The position numbers and the translations under genes were made by a program. Positions 23,019 to 31,852 of a stretch of DNA of 64,000 bases are shown here, in pieces. Where the stretch lies: the NCBI RefSeq assembly GCF_900111585.1, contig NZ_FOHI01000003.1, forward strand, positions 248,001 to 312,000, in the 5' to 3' direction. A model generated the notes under the pieces. It worked only from the letters and a program-made list of their open reading frames with translations, searched no databases and was not told where the DNA came from. Position 1 is the first letter of the stretch, and every line of letters begins with the position of its first letter. Source of the DNA: Nitrosospira multiformis (GTDB lineage Bacteria; Pseudomonadota; Gammaproteobacteria; Burkholderiales; Nitrosomonadaceae).

Positions 23019-24776
23019 ATGCAATCTCATGTTCAGACAGTGGATGTACTCATCATCGGTGGCGGCACTGCAGGTCCTATGGCTGCGGTCAAAGCCAAGG
23101 AGGCCAATCCGGAACTGCGGGTACTGCTGTTGGAAAAAGCGAATGTCAAGCGCAGCGGCGCGATTTCGATGGGTATGGATGGCTTGAATAACGCGGTGAT
23201 TCCAGGGCATGCCACGCCGGAACAGTATGTAAAGGAAATCACGATAGCGAACGATGGCATCGTCAACCAGAAAACCATCATGGCCTATGCGCGGAACAGT
23301 TTTTCGATGATCGAAGAGCTGGATCGATGGGGCGTGAGGTTCGAAAAAGATGAGACCGGCGACTATGCGATGCGGAAGGTCCATCACATGGGGACTTATG
23401 TACTTCCCATGCCCGAAGGCCATGATATCAAGCGGGTGTTATACAGGCGCTTGAAGCGCGCCCGAGTCAGCATTACCAATCGCCTCGTCGCCACCCGCCT
23501 GTTGATCGCCGCAGATGGAAGCGTGGCGGGTGCGATGGCATTCGATTGCCGGACGGGAGATTTTCATGTCATCCGCGCGAAGGCGGTCATTCTTTCGACA
23601 GGAGCGGCGGGAAGATTGGGATTGCCCGCGTCCGGTTATCTTTTCGGGACGTATGAAAATCCGACCAATGCAGGGGATGGCTATAGCATGGCGTATCACG
23701 CAGGTGCCGAGCTGAGCGGTATCGAATGCTTCCAGATCAATCCCCTGATCAAGGATTACAACGGCCCTGCCTGTGCTTATGTAACAGGTCCTCTTGGAGG
23801 GTATACCGCCAACAGCAAAGGTGCGCGTTTTATCGAATGCGACTACTGGAGCGGGCAGATGATGATGGAGTTTTACCGCGAGCTGCAGAGCGGCAACGGT
23901 CCCGTCTTTTTGAAACTGGACCACTTGGCGGACGAAACCATCAGCACCATTGAAACGATCCTGCATACCAATGAACGGCCCAGCCGGGGGCGTTTTCACA
24001 AGGGCAGGGGAACCGATTATCGCAAGCAGATGGTTGAAATGCATATTTCGGAAATCGGCTTGTGCAGCGGACATTCGGCTTCAGGGGTGTGGGTCAACGA
24101 GCACGCGGAAACCACGGTTGAAGGTTTGTATGCAGCGGGCGACCTGGCCTGCGTGCCGCACAATTATATGCTCGGAGCATTCGTGTACGGAAAAATCGCG
24201 GGTGAAAGCGCGGCAGCGCGTTGCGCTGGCACGCCCTTGGCAGATATCGACGAAATCCAGGTGGAGCTGGAACAAGCACGAGTGTCCGGACCGCTATCGC
24301 GTGCAGACGGCCTGCCGCCATCCCAGGTGGAATACAAGCTGCGCCGCATGGTCAACGACTATCTGCAGCCGCCTAAAGTTACCCGAAAGATGGAAATAGG
24401 GCTGGCCCGATTTGAGGAAATAAGAGCGGATCTGGATCGCCTGATTGCGCGTGATCCACATGAACTGATGCGCGCATTGGAAGTGCATGCTATCCGTGAT
24501 TGCGCCGAACTGGCTGCACGCGCCTCGTTATATCGCACGGAAAGCCGCTGGGGCTTGTACCACAACCGGGTTGACTACCCGGATCGTGACGACCGGGAGT
24601 GGTTTGTCCATGTGCAGGTGAAAAAAATCAATGGCGCAATGACTTGCTTCAAGCGTCCGGTCGATCCGTACATTATCAACCCGGACGAACACGAAATATC
24701 GGCATACCAACAGCTGCGCATTCATGAAAACGCAGCCGTCAAGACAAAAACCGAAACGGATGTCGCCCCTGTTTAA
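23019..24776 (+). CDS. AprA/fumarate-reductase-like flavoprotein
   Basis: A 585-residue FAD protein of the succinate dehydrogenase/fumarate reductase/adenylylsulfate reductase superfamily. The N-terminal Rossmann motif is 'DVLIIGGGTAGPMAAVKAKE', then 'RSGAISMGMDGLNNAVIPGH', which is AprA-like. The FAD-closing motif is 'GLYAAGDLACVPHNYMLGAF', and there is a helical C-terminal domain from about 430. It is shorter than AprA from sulfate reducers. It is followed by a two-cluster ferredoxin as an AprB-like electron partner. AprAB itself reduces APS to sulfite; here the substrate is unknown and may be whatever the downstream importer brings in. Cytoplasmic: no signal peptide. Confidence 0.82.
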   Translation: MQSHVQTVDVLIIGGGTAGPMAAVKAKEANPELRVLLLEKANVKRSGAISMGMDGLNNAVIPGHATPEQYVKEITIANDGIVNQKTIMAYARNSFSMIEELDRWGVRFEKDETGDYAMRKVHHMGTYVLPMPEGHDIKRVLYRRLKRARVSITNRLVATRLLIAADGSVAGAMAFDCRTGDFHVIRAKAVILSTGAAGRLGLPASGYLFGTYENPTNAGDGYSMAYHAGAELSGIECFQINPLIKDYNGPACAYVTGPLGGYTANSKGARFIECDYWSGQMMMEFYRELQSGNGPVFLKLDHLADETISTIETILHTNERPSRGRFHKGRGTDYRKQMVEMHISEIGLCSGHSASGVWVNEHAETTVEGLYAAGDLACVPHNYMLGAFVYGKIAGESAAARCAGTPLADIDEIQVELEQARVSGPLSRADGLPPSQVEYKLRRMVNDYLQPPKVTRKMEIGLARFEEIRADLDRLIARDPHELMRALEVHAIRDCAELAARASLYRTESRWGLYHNRVDYPDRDDREWFVHVQVKKINGAMTCFKRPVDPYIINPDEHEISAYQQLRIHENAAVKTKTETDVAPV

Positions 24777-24794
24777 GGAATGTAAGGAGAACCT

Positions 24795-25028
24795 ATGCCA
24801 ACCGCTTTCACGTCTGCCAGCCTCCCCGTCCGTATCAATGAAGATCTATGCATTGCGGACAAGGGTTGCAGCGTATGCGTCGATGTTTGTCCATTGGACG
24901 TGCTTGCCATCGATCTCACTAAGGGAAAGGCCTATATGAAATTCGACGAGTGCTGGTACTGCATGCCTTGCGAAAAAGATTGCCCGACCGGTGCAGTAAC
25001 CGTGGATATTCCATATCTCTTGCGTTGA
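24795..25028 (+). CDS. Two-cluster 4Fe-4S ferredoxin (AprB-like, short)
   Basis: A 77-residue ferredoxin with two cluster motifs: 'CIADKGCSVCVDVCP' (the first Cys spacing is longer than the usual C-x2-C) and 'CWYCMPCEKDCP'. It lacks the C-terminal tail of true AprB. AAGGAG precedes the ATG, and the gap from the flavoprotein stop is 18 bases. It probably passes electrons to or from the flavoprotein's FAD. Confidence 0.87.
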   Translation: MPTAFTSASLPVRINEDLCIADKGCSVCVDVCPLDVLAIDLTKGKAYMKFDECWYCMPCEKDCPTGAVTVDIPYLLR

Positions 25029-25119
25029 GGGTAAGCGCGGACCCTGACCTCCGGTTTGCACGAGATGGAATCGAGGGAGGGATTGTGCTGATTGATATTG
25101 ACAACCGCTGGGAGCGGAC

Positions 25120-26604
25120 ATGAACTTCCAAAAAAAACTGATTAGCCTCGTATTCAGCATGTCGTTCATAAACGTAAACGCGGCACATGCTGAAACTATT
25201 CGCATTGCAATCGGCACGCAGGATACCACCATTAATTGCGCCGCTGGCGGGGTGCTGATTCGAGAACTGAAATTACTGGAGAAATACCTGCCACGCGAGG
25301 GTAAGTATCAGCACGCCGAGTATGACATCCAGTGGAAAAATTTCACCTCCGGTGCCCCCTTGACGAACGAAATGGTGGCGGGAAAGCTTGATATCGGGTC
25401 GATGGCAGATTTCCCCGGCTCGTTCAATGGCGCGGCATTTCAAAAAGCCGGCAAGCAAAGCCTTTTTATCAGCGTCTTGTCCGGCAGCACCTCGGGCAGC
25501 GGCAACGGCATTGTCGTTCCTAAAGCTTCCACCGTGCATTCTCTTGCCGAGCTGAAAGGAAAGACCATTTCCGTGCCATTTGCCTCAACCTCGCACGGTA
25601 TGCTCCTGCGTGCCGTTGCTCAGCAGGGCTGGGATCCGGACAAGGATGTGACCATCATCACGCAGTCACCGGAGGTAGCGGGCTCAGCGCTTCGAGCTAA
25701 CAAAATCGATGCACACGCCGATTTTGTGCCATTCGCCGAGCTGTTTCCCTATCGCGGCTTTGCCAGAAAGATCTATGACGGTTCTCAAGCCCATGCTCCG
25801 ACCATGCATGGCAGCCTGGTGAACGCCGAGTACGCCAATAAATACCCCGAGATCGTTACCGCATTCCTGCGCGCGGCAATCGAAGCCGACCGGCTACTGG
25901 TGGCGGAACCGGAGAAATACAGCACGCTTATCTCCAGGGTAACCGGAATCGAAGCCGAGATCATTTACCTGTTCCACGGTCCCCTGGGGCTGCAGACGCG
26001 CGATTTCACATGGAAACCCGAATACCGGCAGGCGATCAAGACCTCAATCGAAACGCTGCGGTTAATGAAGCGAACAGCCGTCGATCTCGATGCGGAGAAG
26101 TTCATTGACGATCGTTATATCCGCGCTGCGTTCAGGCAGGCAGGACTGGATTACGAAGCCCATCTGAAAAATTATTCCCGGTTGCCGCTCAATGCCAGGG
26201 ATGCCCGCACAGGCCAGCCCATCACCGACAGCAAGCGTGTTGCCCAGATATGGGTTAAAGGAGAACCGCTGGTGCGCCACTATGCCTCGCCGGAATCGGC
26301 ATTTGCCGATCTAAGTGCGCTGGAAAAAGCAGGCAAACAGGTTCGCGTTGCCTATGCCCAGGACAGTAATAACGGCATCAAGCTGCTTGCTGGTGATGCC
26401 TGGTTCGTCCAGAGTAAAAACGGCATCAGCGCATTCCTGCTGAAAGAGGATGCCAAGGCCCAGGTCCGGGCCGAGGGAGGTGCCGTGCTTGATTTTCGCG
26501 CAGCAAAATCTGCTGCAACCGCCGGAACTGCGGAAGTCGCTCATACAGCCGGCATCACGAATGCCTTTGCCAGGTCGTCGCCTGCCTCTGCACATGCCAA
26601 ATAA
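25120..26604 (+). CDS. Tau/Ssu/NMT1-type substrate-binding protein with NosL-like C-terminal domain
   Basis: A 494-residue exported protein. The signal peptide is residues 1-24 ('NVNAAHA' then ET). A type 2 binding domain of the SsuA/TauA/NrtA class spans about 25-345 ('MVAGKLDIGSMADFPGSFNG', 'ALRANKIDAHADFVPFAELF'). Residues about 360-465 look NosL-like: 'RVAQIWVKGEPLVRHYASPE', 'GDAWFVQSKNGISAFLLKED', 'EGGAVLDF'. NosL binds Cu(I), but the Cys/Met ligands of its usual CGM motif are absent here. An Ala/Ser-rich tail ends the protein. It is the periplasmic receptor for the importer encoded next. Confidence 0.8.
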   Translation: MNFQKKLISLVFSMSFINVNAAHAETIRIAIGTQDTTINCAAGGVLIRELKLLEKYLPREGKYQHAEYDIQWKNFTSGAPLTNEMVAGKLDIGSMADFPGSFNGAAFQKAGKQSLFISVLSGSTSGSGNGIVVPKASTVHSLAELKGKTISVPFASTSHGMLLRAVAQQGWDPDKDVTIITQSPEVAGSALRANKIDAHADFVPFAELFPYRGFARKIYDGSQAHAPTMHGSLVNAEYANKYPEIVTAFLRAAIEADRLLVAEPEKYSTLISRVTGIEAEIIYLFHGPLGLQTRDFTWKPEYRQAIKTSIETLRLMKRTAVDLDAEKFIDDRYIRAAFRQAGLDYEAHLKNYSRLPLNARDARTGQPITDSKRVAQIWVKGEPLVRHYASPESAFADLSALEKAGKQVRVAYAQDSNNGIKLLAGDAWFVQSKNGISAFLLKEDAKAQVRAEGGAVLDFRAAKSAATAGTAEVAHTAGITNAFARSSPASAHAK

Positions 26605-26616
26605 AGGAGTGCAAAC

Positions 26617-27450
26617 ATGAGTAGCATTACCGAAGCAATAGCTATTTCGTCTGAAAAGATAAGACCTCATCAACTTGAAGTCGAGCGCCTGGTACGGCGT
26701 ATCTCCTCGATCGGCATCTGCGTTCTGGCATGGCACCTGGCTTCCACGCACCATGTAGATCTGGGGTTAGTAACTTTTCAGAATGTGCCTTCTCCCCAGG
26801 AAGTACTGGCAGCCGGATGGGAATTGCTCCAATCCGGGAAAATAGTCTCTCACCTGACAGCAAGCATGTCACGCGTATTCAGCGGGTACTTGATAGCGGT
26901 TGTGACAGGTATTGCACTCGGACTGATAATTGGTCGCTCGCGTACTTCTGGAGACACATTGCTGCCGCCCCTGGAAATGTTGCGACCCATTCCCGCGGTT
27001 GCCTGGATTCCACTATCAATCCTCATGTTTCCGTCCTCCGAGCTGTCAATGATATTCATCACATTCACCGGCGCCCTGTTTCCGATTCTTCTCAATACCA
27101 TTCATGGGGTGGAGGCTATAGATCCGCGACTGATTGCATCCGCACGCAGCCTGGGGACAGGCCACGGTGCGATATTTACCGAAGTGATTTTGCCAGCGGC
27201 GGCGCCGAGCATATTTACCGGCTTGTCGATCGGTATGGGAACCGCCTGGTTTTGCCTGGTGACGGCAGAAATGATAGCGGGTCAGTTCGGTATCGGTTAC
27301 TACACCTGGGCCTCGTACACCGTCCAGAATTATGCCGAGATCGTGGTGGGCATGCTGCTGATTGGTTTATTGGGCATGACGAGCAGCCTAGCGATACGGA
27401 AGCTTGGCAATGCGATGATGCCGTGGCGGGTTTCCGGGGCGAATAAATGA
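26617..27450 (+). CDS. ABC importer permease, TauC/SsuC type
   Basis: A 277-residue inner-membrane permease with about six transmembrane segments. The coupling loop EAA motif is visible as 'DPRLIASARSLGTGHGAIFT' followed by 'VILPAAAPSIFTGLSIG'. 'PLEMLRPIPAVAWIPLSILM' is typical of sulfonate/nitrate/taurine permeases. AGGAG lies 8 bases before the ATG. It overlaps the ATPase start by 4 bases. Confidence 0.92.
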   Translation: MSSITEAIAISSEKIRPHQLEVERLVRRISSIGICVLAWHLASTHHVDLGLVTFQNVPSPQEVLAAGWELLQSGKIVSHLTASMSRVFSGYLIAVVTGIALGLIIGRSRTSGDTLLPPLEMLRPIPAVAWIPLSILMFPSSELSMIFITFTGALFPILLNTIHGVEAIDPRLIASARSLGTGHGAIFTEVILPAAAPSIFTGLSIGMGTAWFCLVTAEMIAGQFGIGYYTWASYTVQNYAEIVVGMLLIGLLGMTSSLAIRKLGNAMMPWRVSGANK

Positions 27451-28310
27451 TGAATCTGCTGGCTGAAAGCAGCCCGGTGCCGGCGATACAGGGTCAAATG
27501 CAGGGTCAAATAGACATAAAAAACCTGCATATACGGTTGGGGCACGGGAAAAACGAATTTGAAGCGGTGCAAAACGTATCCGTCTCGATCCAGCCCGGCG
27601 AGTTTGTTTGCCTGCTAGGGCCCTCAGGTTGTGGAAAATCGACGCTGCTTGGCGCACTCGCCGGTCATCTCGCACCCTGCAGCGGCAGCATCCAGGTTGA
27701 TGCCCAGCTTGTCAAAGGACCGCACTCCGATCGCGGTCTGGTGTTTCAGCACCACACGCTTTTCCCTTGGAGGAAAGTGATAGACAACGTTGCCTTCGGC
27801 CTCAAGATGAAAGGCCTGCCGCGTGCGGAACGCCATGAGCGTGCACGTGAACTATTGAAACTGGTGGGATTGGCTGGATTCGAACAGCACTATCCCTCCC
27901 AGTTGTCCGGAGGAATGCAGCAGCGGGTAGAGATCGCCCGCGTGCTCATCAATCATCCGCGCGTCATGCTGATGGATGAGCCTTTTGGCGCACTGGATGC
28001 ACAAACGCGAATGATGATGCAAGAACTGCTGCTGGATGTATGGGAGCGTATCAGGACCACCATCTTGTTTATTACGCATGATATCGACGAAGCTCTGTTT
28101 CTGGCTGATCGCATCCTGGTTATGAGTCCTCGGCCCGGCCGGATCATTGAACAGATTCCCGTTGTATTTACTCGTCCACGCCAGTCCGAGATATGGACAT
28201 CGGATCATTTCATTCATCTCAAACGCCGGTGCCTGGAATTGCTGCACCTGAAAAATGCGGATTTTCCGTTGCGACGCCTTACTCCATTGGGGACAGCTCC
28301 TTACCCTTGA
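27447..28310 (+). CDS. ABC importer ATPase, TauB/SsuB type
   Basis: A 287-residue ATPase. Walker A is 'LLGPSGCGKSTLLGAL', the Q-loop 'LVFQHHTLFPWRKV', the signature 'LSGGMQQRVEIARVL', Walker B 'VMLMDEPFGALDAQTR' and the H-loop 'ILFITHDIDEALFLADR'. All are complete. The N-terminal 25 residues before 'IDIKNLHIRLGHG' are extra. It energises the importer with the two preceding genes. ATGA overlap with the permease. Confidence 0.93.
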   Translation: MMNLLAESSPVPAIQGQMQGQIDIKNLHIRLGHGKNEFEAVQNVSVSIQPGEFVCLLGPSGCGKSTLLGALAGHLAPCSGSIQVDAQLVKGPHSDRGLVFQHHTLFPWRKVIDNVAFGLKMKGLPRAERHERARELLKLVGLAGFEQHYPSQLSGGMQQRVEIARVLINHPRVMLMDEPFGALDAQTRMMMQELLLDVWERIRTTILFITHDIDEALFLADRILVMSPRPGRIIEQIPVVFTRPRQSEIWTSDHFIHLKRRCLELLHLKNADFPLRRLTPLGTAPYP

Positions 28311-28357
28311 GGGTGAGAAGGCAGATGACAGTACGTACATCATGAGAGAACACGAAT

Positions 28358-29362
28358 ATGAGCTTCGAGGATAATCCAGAATTACATAATATACGGACGC
28401 GATTAAGGGCGACCGATAGTGAGGTGCGGCGCATTGCGCTACTCGATATCTCGGATTTCGAAGGTGATGACCACGTAACCCTTATTGTCGACAGCTTACG
28501 GGATCCTGTGGCGTCCGTTCGGCTCCAGGCCGTGCAGGCGCTCGAAGCGTTTGAAAACGAGCTTAGCATCCCGGCGTTGATCGCTGTTCTGGATGATCCT
28601 GATGCTTCAGTCAGGGAAGCTGCAGCCCAAAGCCTGCGCGAATTGAAACAGCCCGAATCGGCACGATTCCTGCTTCCACACCTGAAGCACCCGAACGCAT
28701 TCGTGCGGGCTGCGCTGTTCCGCGCTTTGCGCGAGCTGCGCATCAAGGAAAGTTCATTGCCCGCGCTCGCCGCATTATCTGATGAAGATGCAGCCGTGAG
28801 ACGCGAGGCGGTGGCGGTGCTGGGCTATCTGAAACAACCCGAGGTGCTACCCGCCCTGGCTGCCCTGGCTCGTGAAGATCCTGAATCCGAAGTGCGGCGG
28901 GCGGCTATTGGCGCAGTAGGCTTTGCCTCCGGCGAAGCTATATTACCTGCCCTGTTGAGCGGTTTGAGTGATGGGGCATGGCAAGTGCGTGAAGAAGCGG
29001 CAGGCACCATTGGCAAGCGGCGGCTGGGGAATGCGCTTGAGCCGCTCATCGCGGCACTCGATGATGCTTACTGGCAAGTTCGACTAAGTGCTGCGAGGGC
29101 ACTGGGTTACCTGCGGGATTCCCGGGCGGTGCCTGCATTGATAGTCACACTTGATCATCCCATCAGTAATTTACGTAAGGAAGCGGCGCTGGCTTTAGGT
29201 GAGATAGGCGCTTCCGGAGGCTTGCCTGCGCTCAAACAAATCGAGAATGATGCGGACCCGGAAGTCCGTAAATCGGCACGCCTCGCGATTGCCCAAATCC
29301 AGACAGCCAAGTCCCGTGAATCTTCAAGAGAGACCCTCGAAACGATAGGGCTTGATCCTTGA
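28358..29362 (+). CDS. HEAT/PBS-lyase-type repeat protein
   Basis: A 334-residue all-helical protein of about nine repeats of some 31 residues with the pattern 'D.D..VR..A...LG.L', e.g. 'EDAAVRREAVAVLGYLKQPE' and 'DAYWQVRLSAARALGYLRDS'. These make a solenoid for protein-protein contacts. It is placed after the importer and overlaps the DUF971 gene, so it probably assists assembly or regulation of this system rather than acting as an enzyme. No catalytic motif is present. Confidence 0.85.
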   Translation: MSFEDNPELHNIRTRLRATDSEVRRIALLDISDFEGDDHVTLIVDSLRDPVASVRLQAVQALEAFENELSIPALIAVLDDPDASVREAAAQSLRELKQPESARFLLPHLKHPNAFVRAALFRALRELRIKESSLPALAALSDEDAAVRREAVAVLGYLKQPEVLPALAALAREDPESEVRRAAIGAVGFASGEAILPALLSGLSDGAWQVREEAAGTIGKRRLGNALEPLIAALDDAYWQVRLSAARALGYLRDSRAVPALIVTLDHPISNLRKEAALALGEIGASGGLPALKQIENDADPEVRKSARLAIAQIQTAKSRESSRETLETIGLDP

Positions 29363-29646
29363 TCCACGTCGAGACCATTTCCAGTCATACCCGTACTGGA
29401 ACACTGGAGATTCTCTGGAGCGACGGAAGGCAGCAGCGGCTTACCCATGCCTTTTTACGCACCTGCTGCCAATGTTCCCACTGCAAATCTTTTCACTTGC
29501 AAGGAAAAACCGGCGACGTGCTACCGGAGCAATTACGCATTACTGAAATTCGCCCCGTTGGAATGTATGGCGTGCAATTGATATTCAGTGATGGGCATGA
29601 TCGCGGCATTTATCCCTGGACTTATCTCCGCGACCTGGCGCAATGA
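29359..29646 (+). CDS. DUF971/GBBH-like N-terminal domain protein
   Basis: A 95-residue protein from TTG 29359, overlapping the HEAT gene stop (TTGA). It matches the DUF971 fold: 'TLEILWSDGRQQRLTHAFLR' then a Cys cluster C36, C37, C39, C42 ('TCCQCSHC'), and the end 'GVQLIFSDGHDRGIYPWTYL'. The domain also occurs in gamma-butyrobetaine hydroxylase and fused to Mrp/ApbC Fe-S carriers. The Cys cluster may bind zinc or Fe-S. A role in maturing the flavoprotein/ferredoxin pair is possible but inferred. Confidence 0.8.
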   Translation: MIHVETISSHTRTGTLEILWSDGRQQRLTHAFLRTCCQCSHCKSFHLQGKTGDVLPEQLRITEIRPVGMYGVQLIFSDGHDRGIYPWTYLRDLAQ

Positions 29647-29749
29647 GGAAGATTTGGGGACAGATCGATTGTAGATAAGGATTTCGCCATGCCCTGAAAG
29701 CAGTTCGTGCGTTAATTCCCACTTCTCTCCGTTTCCCCGTCGAAATTGT

Positions 29750-29795
29750 TTTGTCATATAGCGAGGTGAATATCTTATTCCCGTTATATGACAAA
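29750..29795. repeat. 11-bp perfect inverted repeat
   Basis: TTTGTCATATA (29750-29760) and TATATGACAAA (29785-29795) are separated by 24 bases, in an AT-rich region between the DUF971 gene and the porin. Possibly an operator or hairpin; no terminator T-run follows directly. Confidence 0.45.
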
Positions 29796-29923
29796 GGGCG
29801 CATGCCCTTTCCAAAAATACTTCTTCTTCATATTTCCATTCTTTTCCAGGTCTTGCCAATTTGTAATTAGATTATTGATTAAAACTGAAAATCTCATCGA
29901 TAAAAAAGAGATAAGCAAATGAA

Positions 29924-29963
29924 ATATTATCTGTTCCATATAAAAACATGGAACAGATAATAT
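29924..29963. repeat. 16-bp perfect palindrome with 8-base loop before the porin
   Basis: ATATTATCTGTTCCAT (29924-29939) and its exact complement (29948-29963) end 57 bases upstream of the porin ATG. This is a strong hairpin in RNA or a long operator in DNA. No U-run follows, so regulation of the porin is more likely than termination. Confidence 0.55.
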
Positions 29964-30020
29964 CTGAAAAACATATGCCGTATCCCTGTTTTTTCCGAAT
30001 TTTGATTTCGAGTCTGTCTG

Positions 30021-31679
30021 ATGAGATTCAGTCTTCAATTAATGCTTTTGTCATGTTTTCTCCTGCCTGCTTCTTTGTATGCCAATGACAGGAAATCTCC
30101 AATCTCACCCGCAAATTCGGATGACGGGTCTTTTCAGGAGAGCGCTATCGATTTGTATGTCGATACTCGAACAAAGCAGATTTATGCGGAGCCTGGGGAG
30201 GGACGCGTACGCATGGGTACTTTCGAGAGGGTTGCAGACAAGCCTTTAAAACCAGCCGCCGCTGATAACCGAGGCGAAGCAACTGCCCCTGGCAAAGGTA
30301 AAGACGAAGGAGGAATGCTTCCGCGGGACGCTCCCAAATCAGTGGAAAAAGTGCAGGAAGCTGGTCCGGAAAAACCCGAAGGAGGATTTGGTTATGCAAA
30401 ATGGAAGGAAAAGGATCCGTTTAAATTCAATTTGAACGAGGATGGCAGTCAATATATCAAATTTGGGATGCTGAACCAGCTTTGGCTGCGATATGAGCAG
30501 AACAATCCGGGATCACTCATATTGAATGAGCCGGTAGATGATACAACAGACATCGGTCTGCGTCGGACCCGTCTCGTATTGCAAGGGCAACTCACCGATC
30601 GTACCTATTTTTATGTGCAGTACGGGATGAACAATTTCAACTTCCTGTCTCAAGTGAACGGCGACAGGCACATCGACCATTATTTTCATGATGCCTTTGG
30701 TGAACTGCGCCTGACTCAGGGTCATCAACTCATCGCAGGAGGCGGACTGACCATAGCCAATGGACTTTCACGTTTCACTAATCCCAGTGGCGCCACCATT
30801 ATGACCATGGATTTACCGATCTTCGCTCAGGCCACGGTGGATCAAACCGACCTGTTCAACAGAAAATTAAGCATCTACCTGAGAGGGCAGATCGGCAAAT
30901 TCAATTACCGGGTGATCGCGAGCGATCCTTTTCCCATAACGACCAGTGGTAAACCCCCTGTTCCTATTTCCCCCGATCACGCCACTTTTGCCAGAGATAC
31001 TCATACAAAACAGTTTCAGGGTTTTTTCTTGTGGAATTTCTGGGATATCGAACCCATGACCAATCCATTCATGCAAGGCACTTACCTGGGGAAGAAGAGT
31101 GTATTGAACCTGGAGGCTGGATTCATTACACAAAAAAATGCCACCTGGACAGGCACTGAGGCGAATCCCCATTTCCACGACCTAAATTTCTGGTCAGTTG
31201 CCGGCTACCTTGACGCACCCATCGACAAGATAAAGGAAACGGCGATTTCGGCCTACCTCGGATACTTCAACCTGGATTACGGACCTGCATATATCCGGAA
31301 CAATGGCGTGGGTTTAAACTCCGCCAACGGACTCAGCCCGGAAGGCGGAAGCTTCAATGGATCCGGCAACGCCTTCCCCATGTTTGGCACAGGAGATGTG
31401 TGGTACGCTCAACTCGGACATCTGTTGCCCAGAAATTTGCTCGGCTCAAACAATGGGCAATTGATGCCGTACGTCTCGCTCATGAGCGCCAACTACGAGC
31501 GCCTGCACGACCAAATGAACGTTTTCAACGTGGGGATCAACTGGTTTCTGAAAGGACACAACAGCAAGTTTACTTTCGATTATCAGAACAGGCCTATATT
31601 CAATGCCAACGGCTCCGGCGATATTGTCAAGACTTCCAGCAGAGATCAGTTTGTACTGCAATATCAGATTGCTTTCTAA
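30021..31679 (+). CDS. Porin, phosphate-selective/OprP-like
   Basis: A 552-residue outer-membrane protein. The signal peptide is 1-21 ('LLPASLYA' then NDR). An unusual Lys/Glu/Pro-rich linker spans about 60-125 ('KPEGGFGYAKWKEKDPFKF'). The beta-barrel from about 145 has 'IGLRRTRLVLQGQLTDRTYF' and 'YVQYGMNNFNF', ending in a strand with terminal Phe ('RDQFVLQYQIAF'), the Bam recognition signal. It follows the importer cluster in the same direction and may be its outer-membrane entry pore, though the 374-base gap suggests its own promoter. Confidence 0.8.
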   Translation: MRFSLQLMLLSCFLLPASLYANDRKSPISPANSDDGSFQESAIDLYVDTRTKQIYAEPGEGRVRMGTFERVADKPLKPAAADNRGEATAPGKGKDEGGMLPRDAPKSVEKVQEAGPEKPEGGFGYAKWKEKDPFKFNLNEDGSQYIKFGMLNQLWLRYEQNNPGSLILNEPVDDTTDIGLRRTRLVLQGQLTDRTYFYVQYGMNNFNFLSQVNGDRHIDHYFHDAFGELRLTQGHQLIAGGGLTIANGLSRFTNPSGATIMTMDLPIFAQATVDQTDLFNRKLSIYLRGQIGKFNYRVIASDPFPITTSGKPPVPISPDHATFARDTHTKQFQGFFLWNFWDIEPMTNPFMQGTYLGKKSVLNLEAGFITQKNATWTGTEANPHFHDLNFWSVAGYLDAPIDKIKETAISAYLGYFNLDYGPAYIRNNGVGLNSANGLSPEGGSFNGSGNAFPMFGTGDVWYAQLGHLLPRNLLGSNNGQLMPYVSLMSANYERLHDQMNVFNVGINWFLKGHNSKFTFDYQNRPIFNANGSGDIVKTSSRDQFVLQYQIAF

Positions 31680-31852
31680 ACCGTAGCCCTTCCATGCAGA
31701 TATTTATCCGATTGTCTCGCTTGAAATCCAGCAAAGCCCATGATTCCCGGCACGCAATCGGCTTTTGCGACTCGTCTTATCCTATCCCGGAATCCCTTCT
31801 CCCCAGGTTTGACCCGGGTTGTTATCTTCGCGAAACGCGGGATCGGGCAGCG

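Noticed and set aside
29533-29859. 108-codon minus-strand frame with protein-like composition
   Set aside because: One third is antisense to the DUF971 gene, no family resemblance and no Shine-Dalgarno sequence; the rest lies in an AT-rich control region with inverted repeats.
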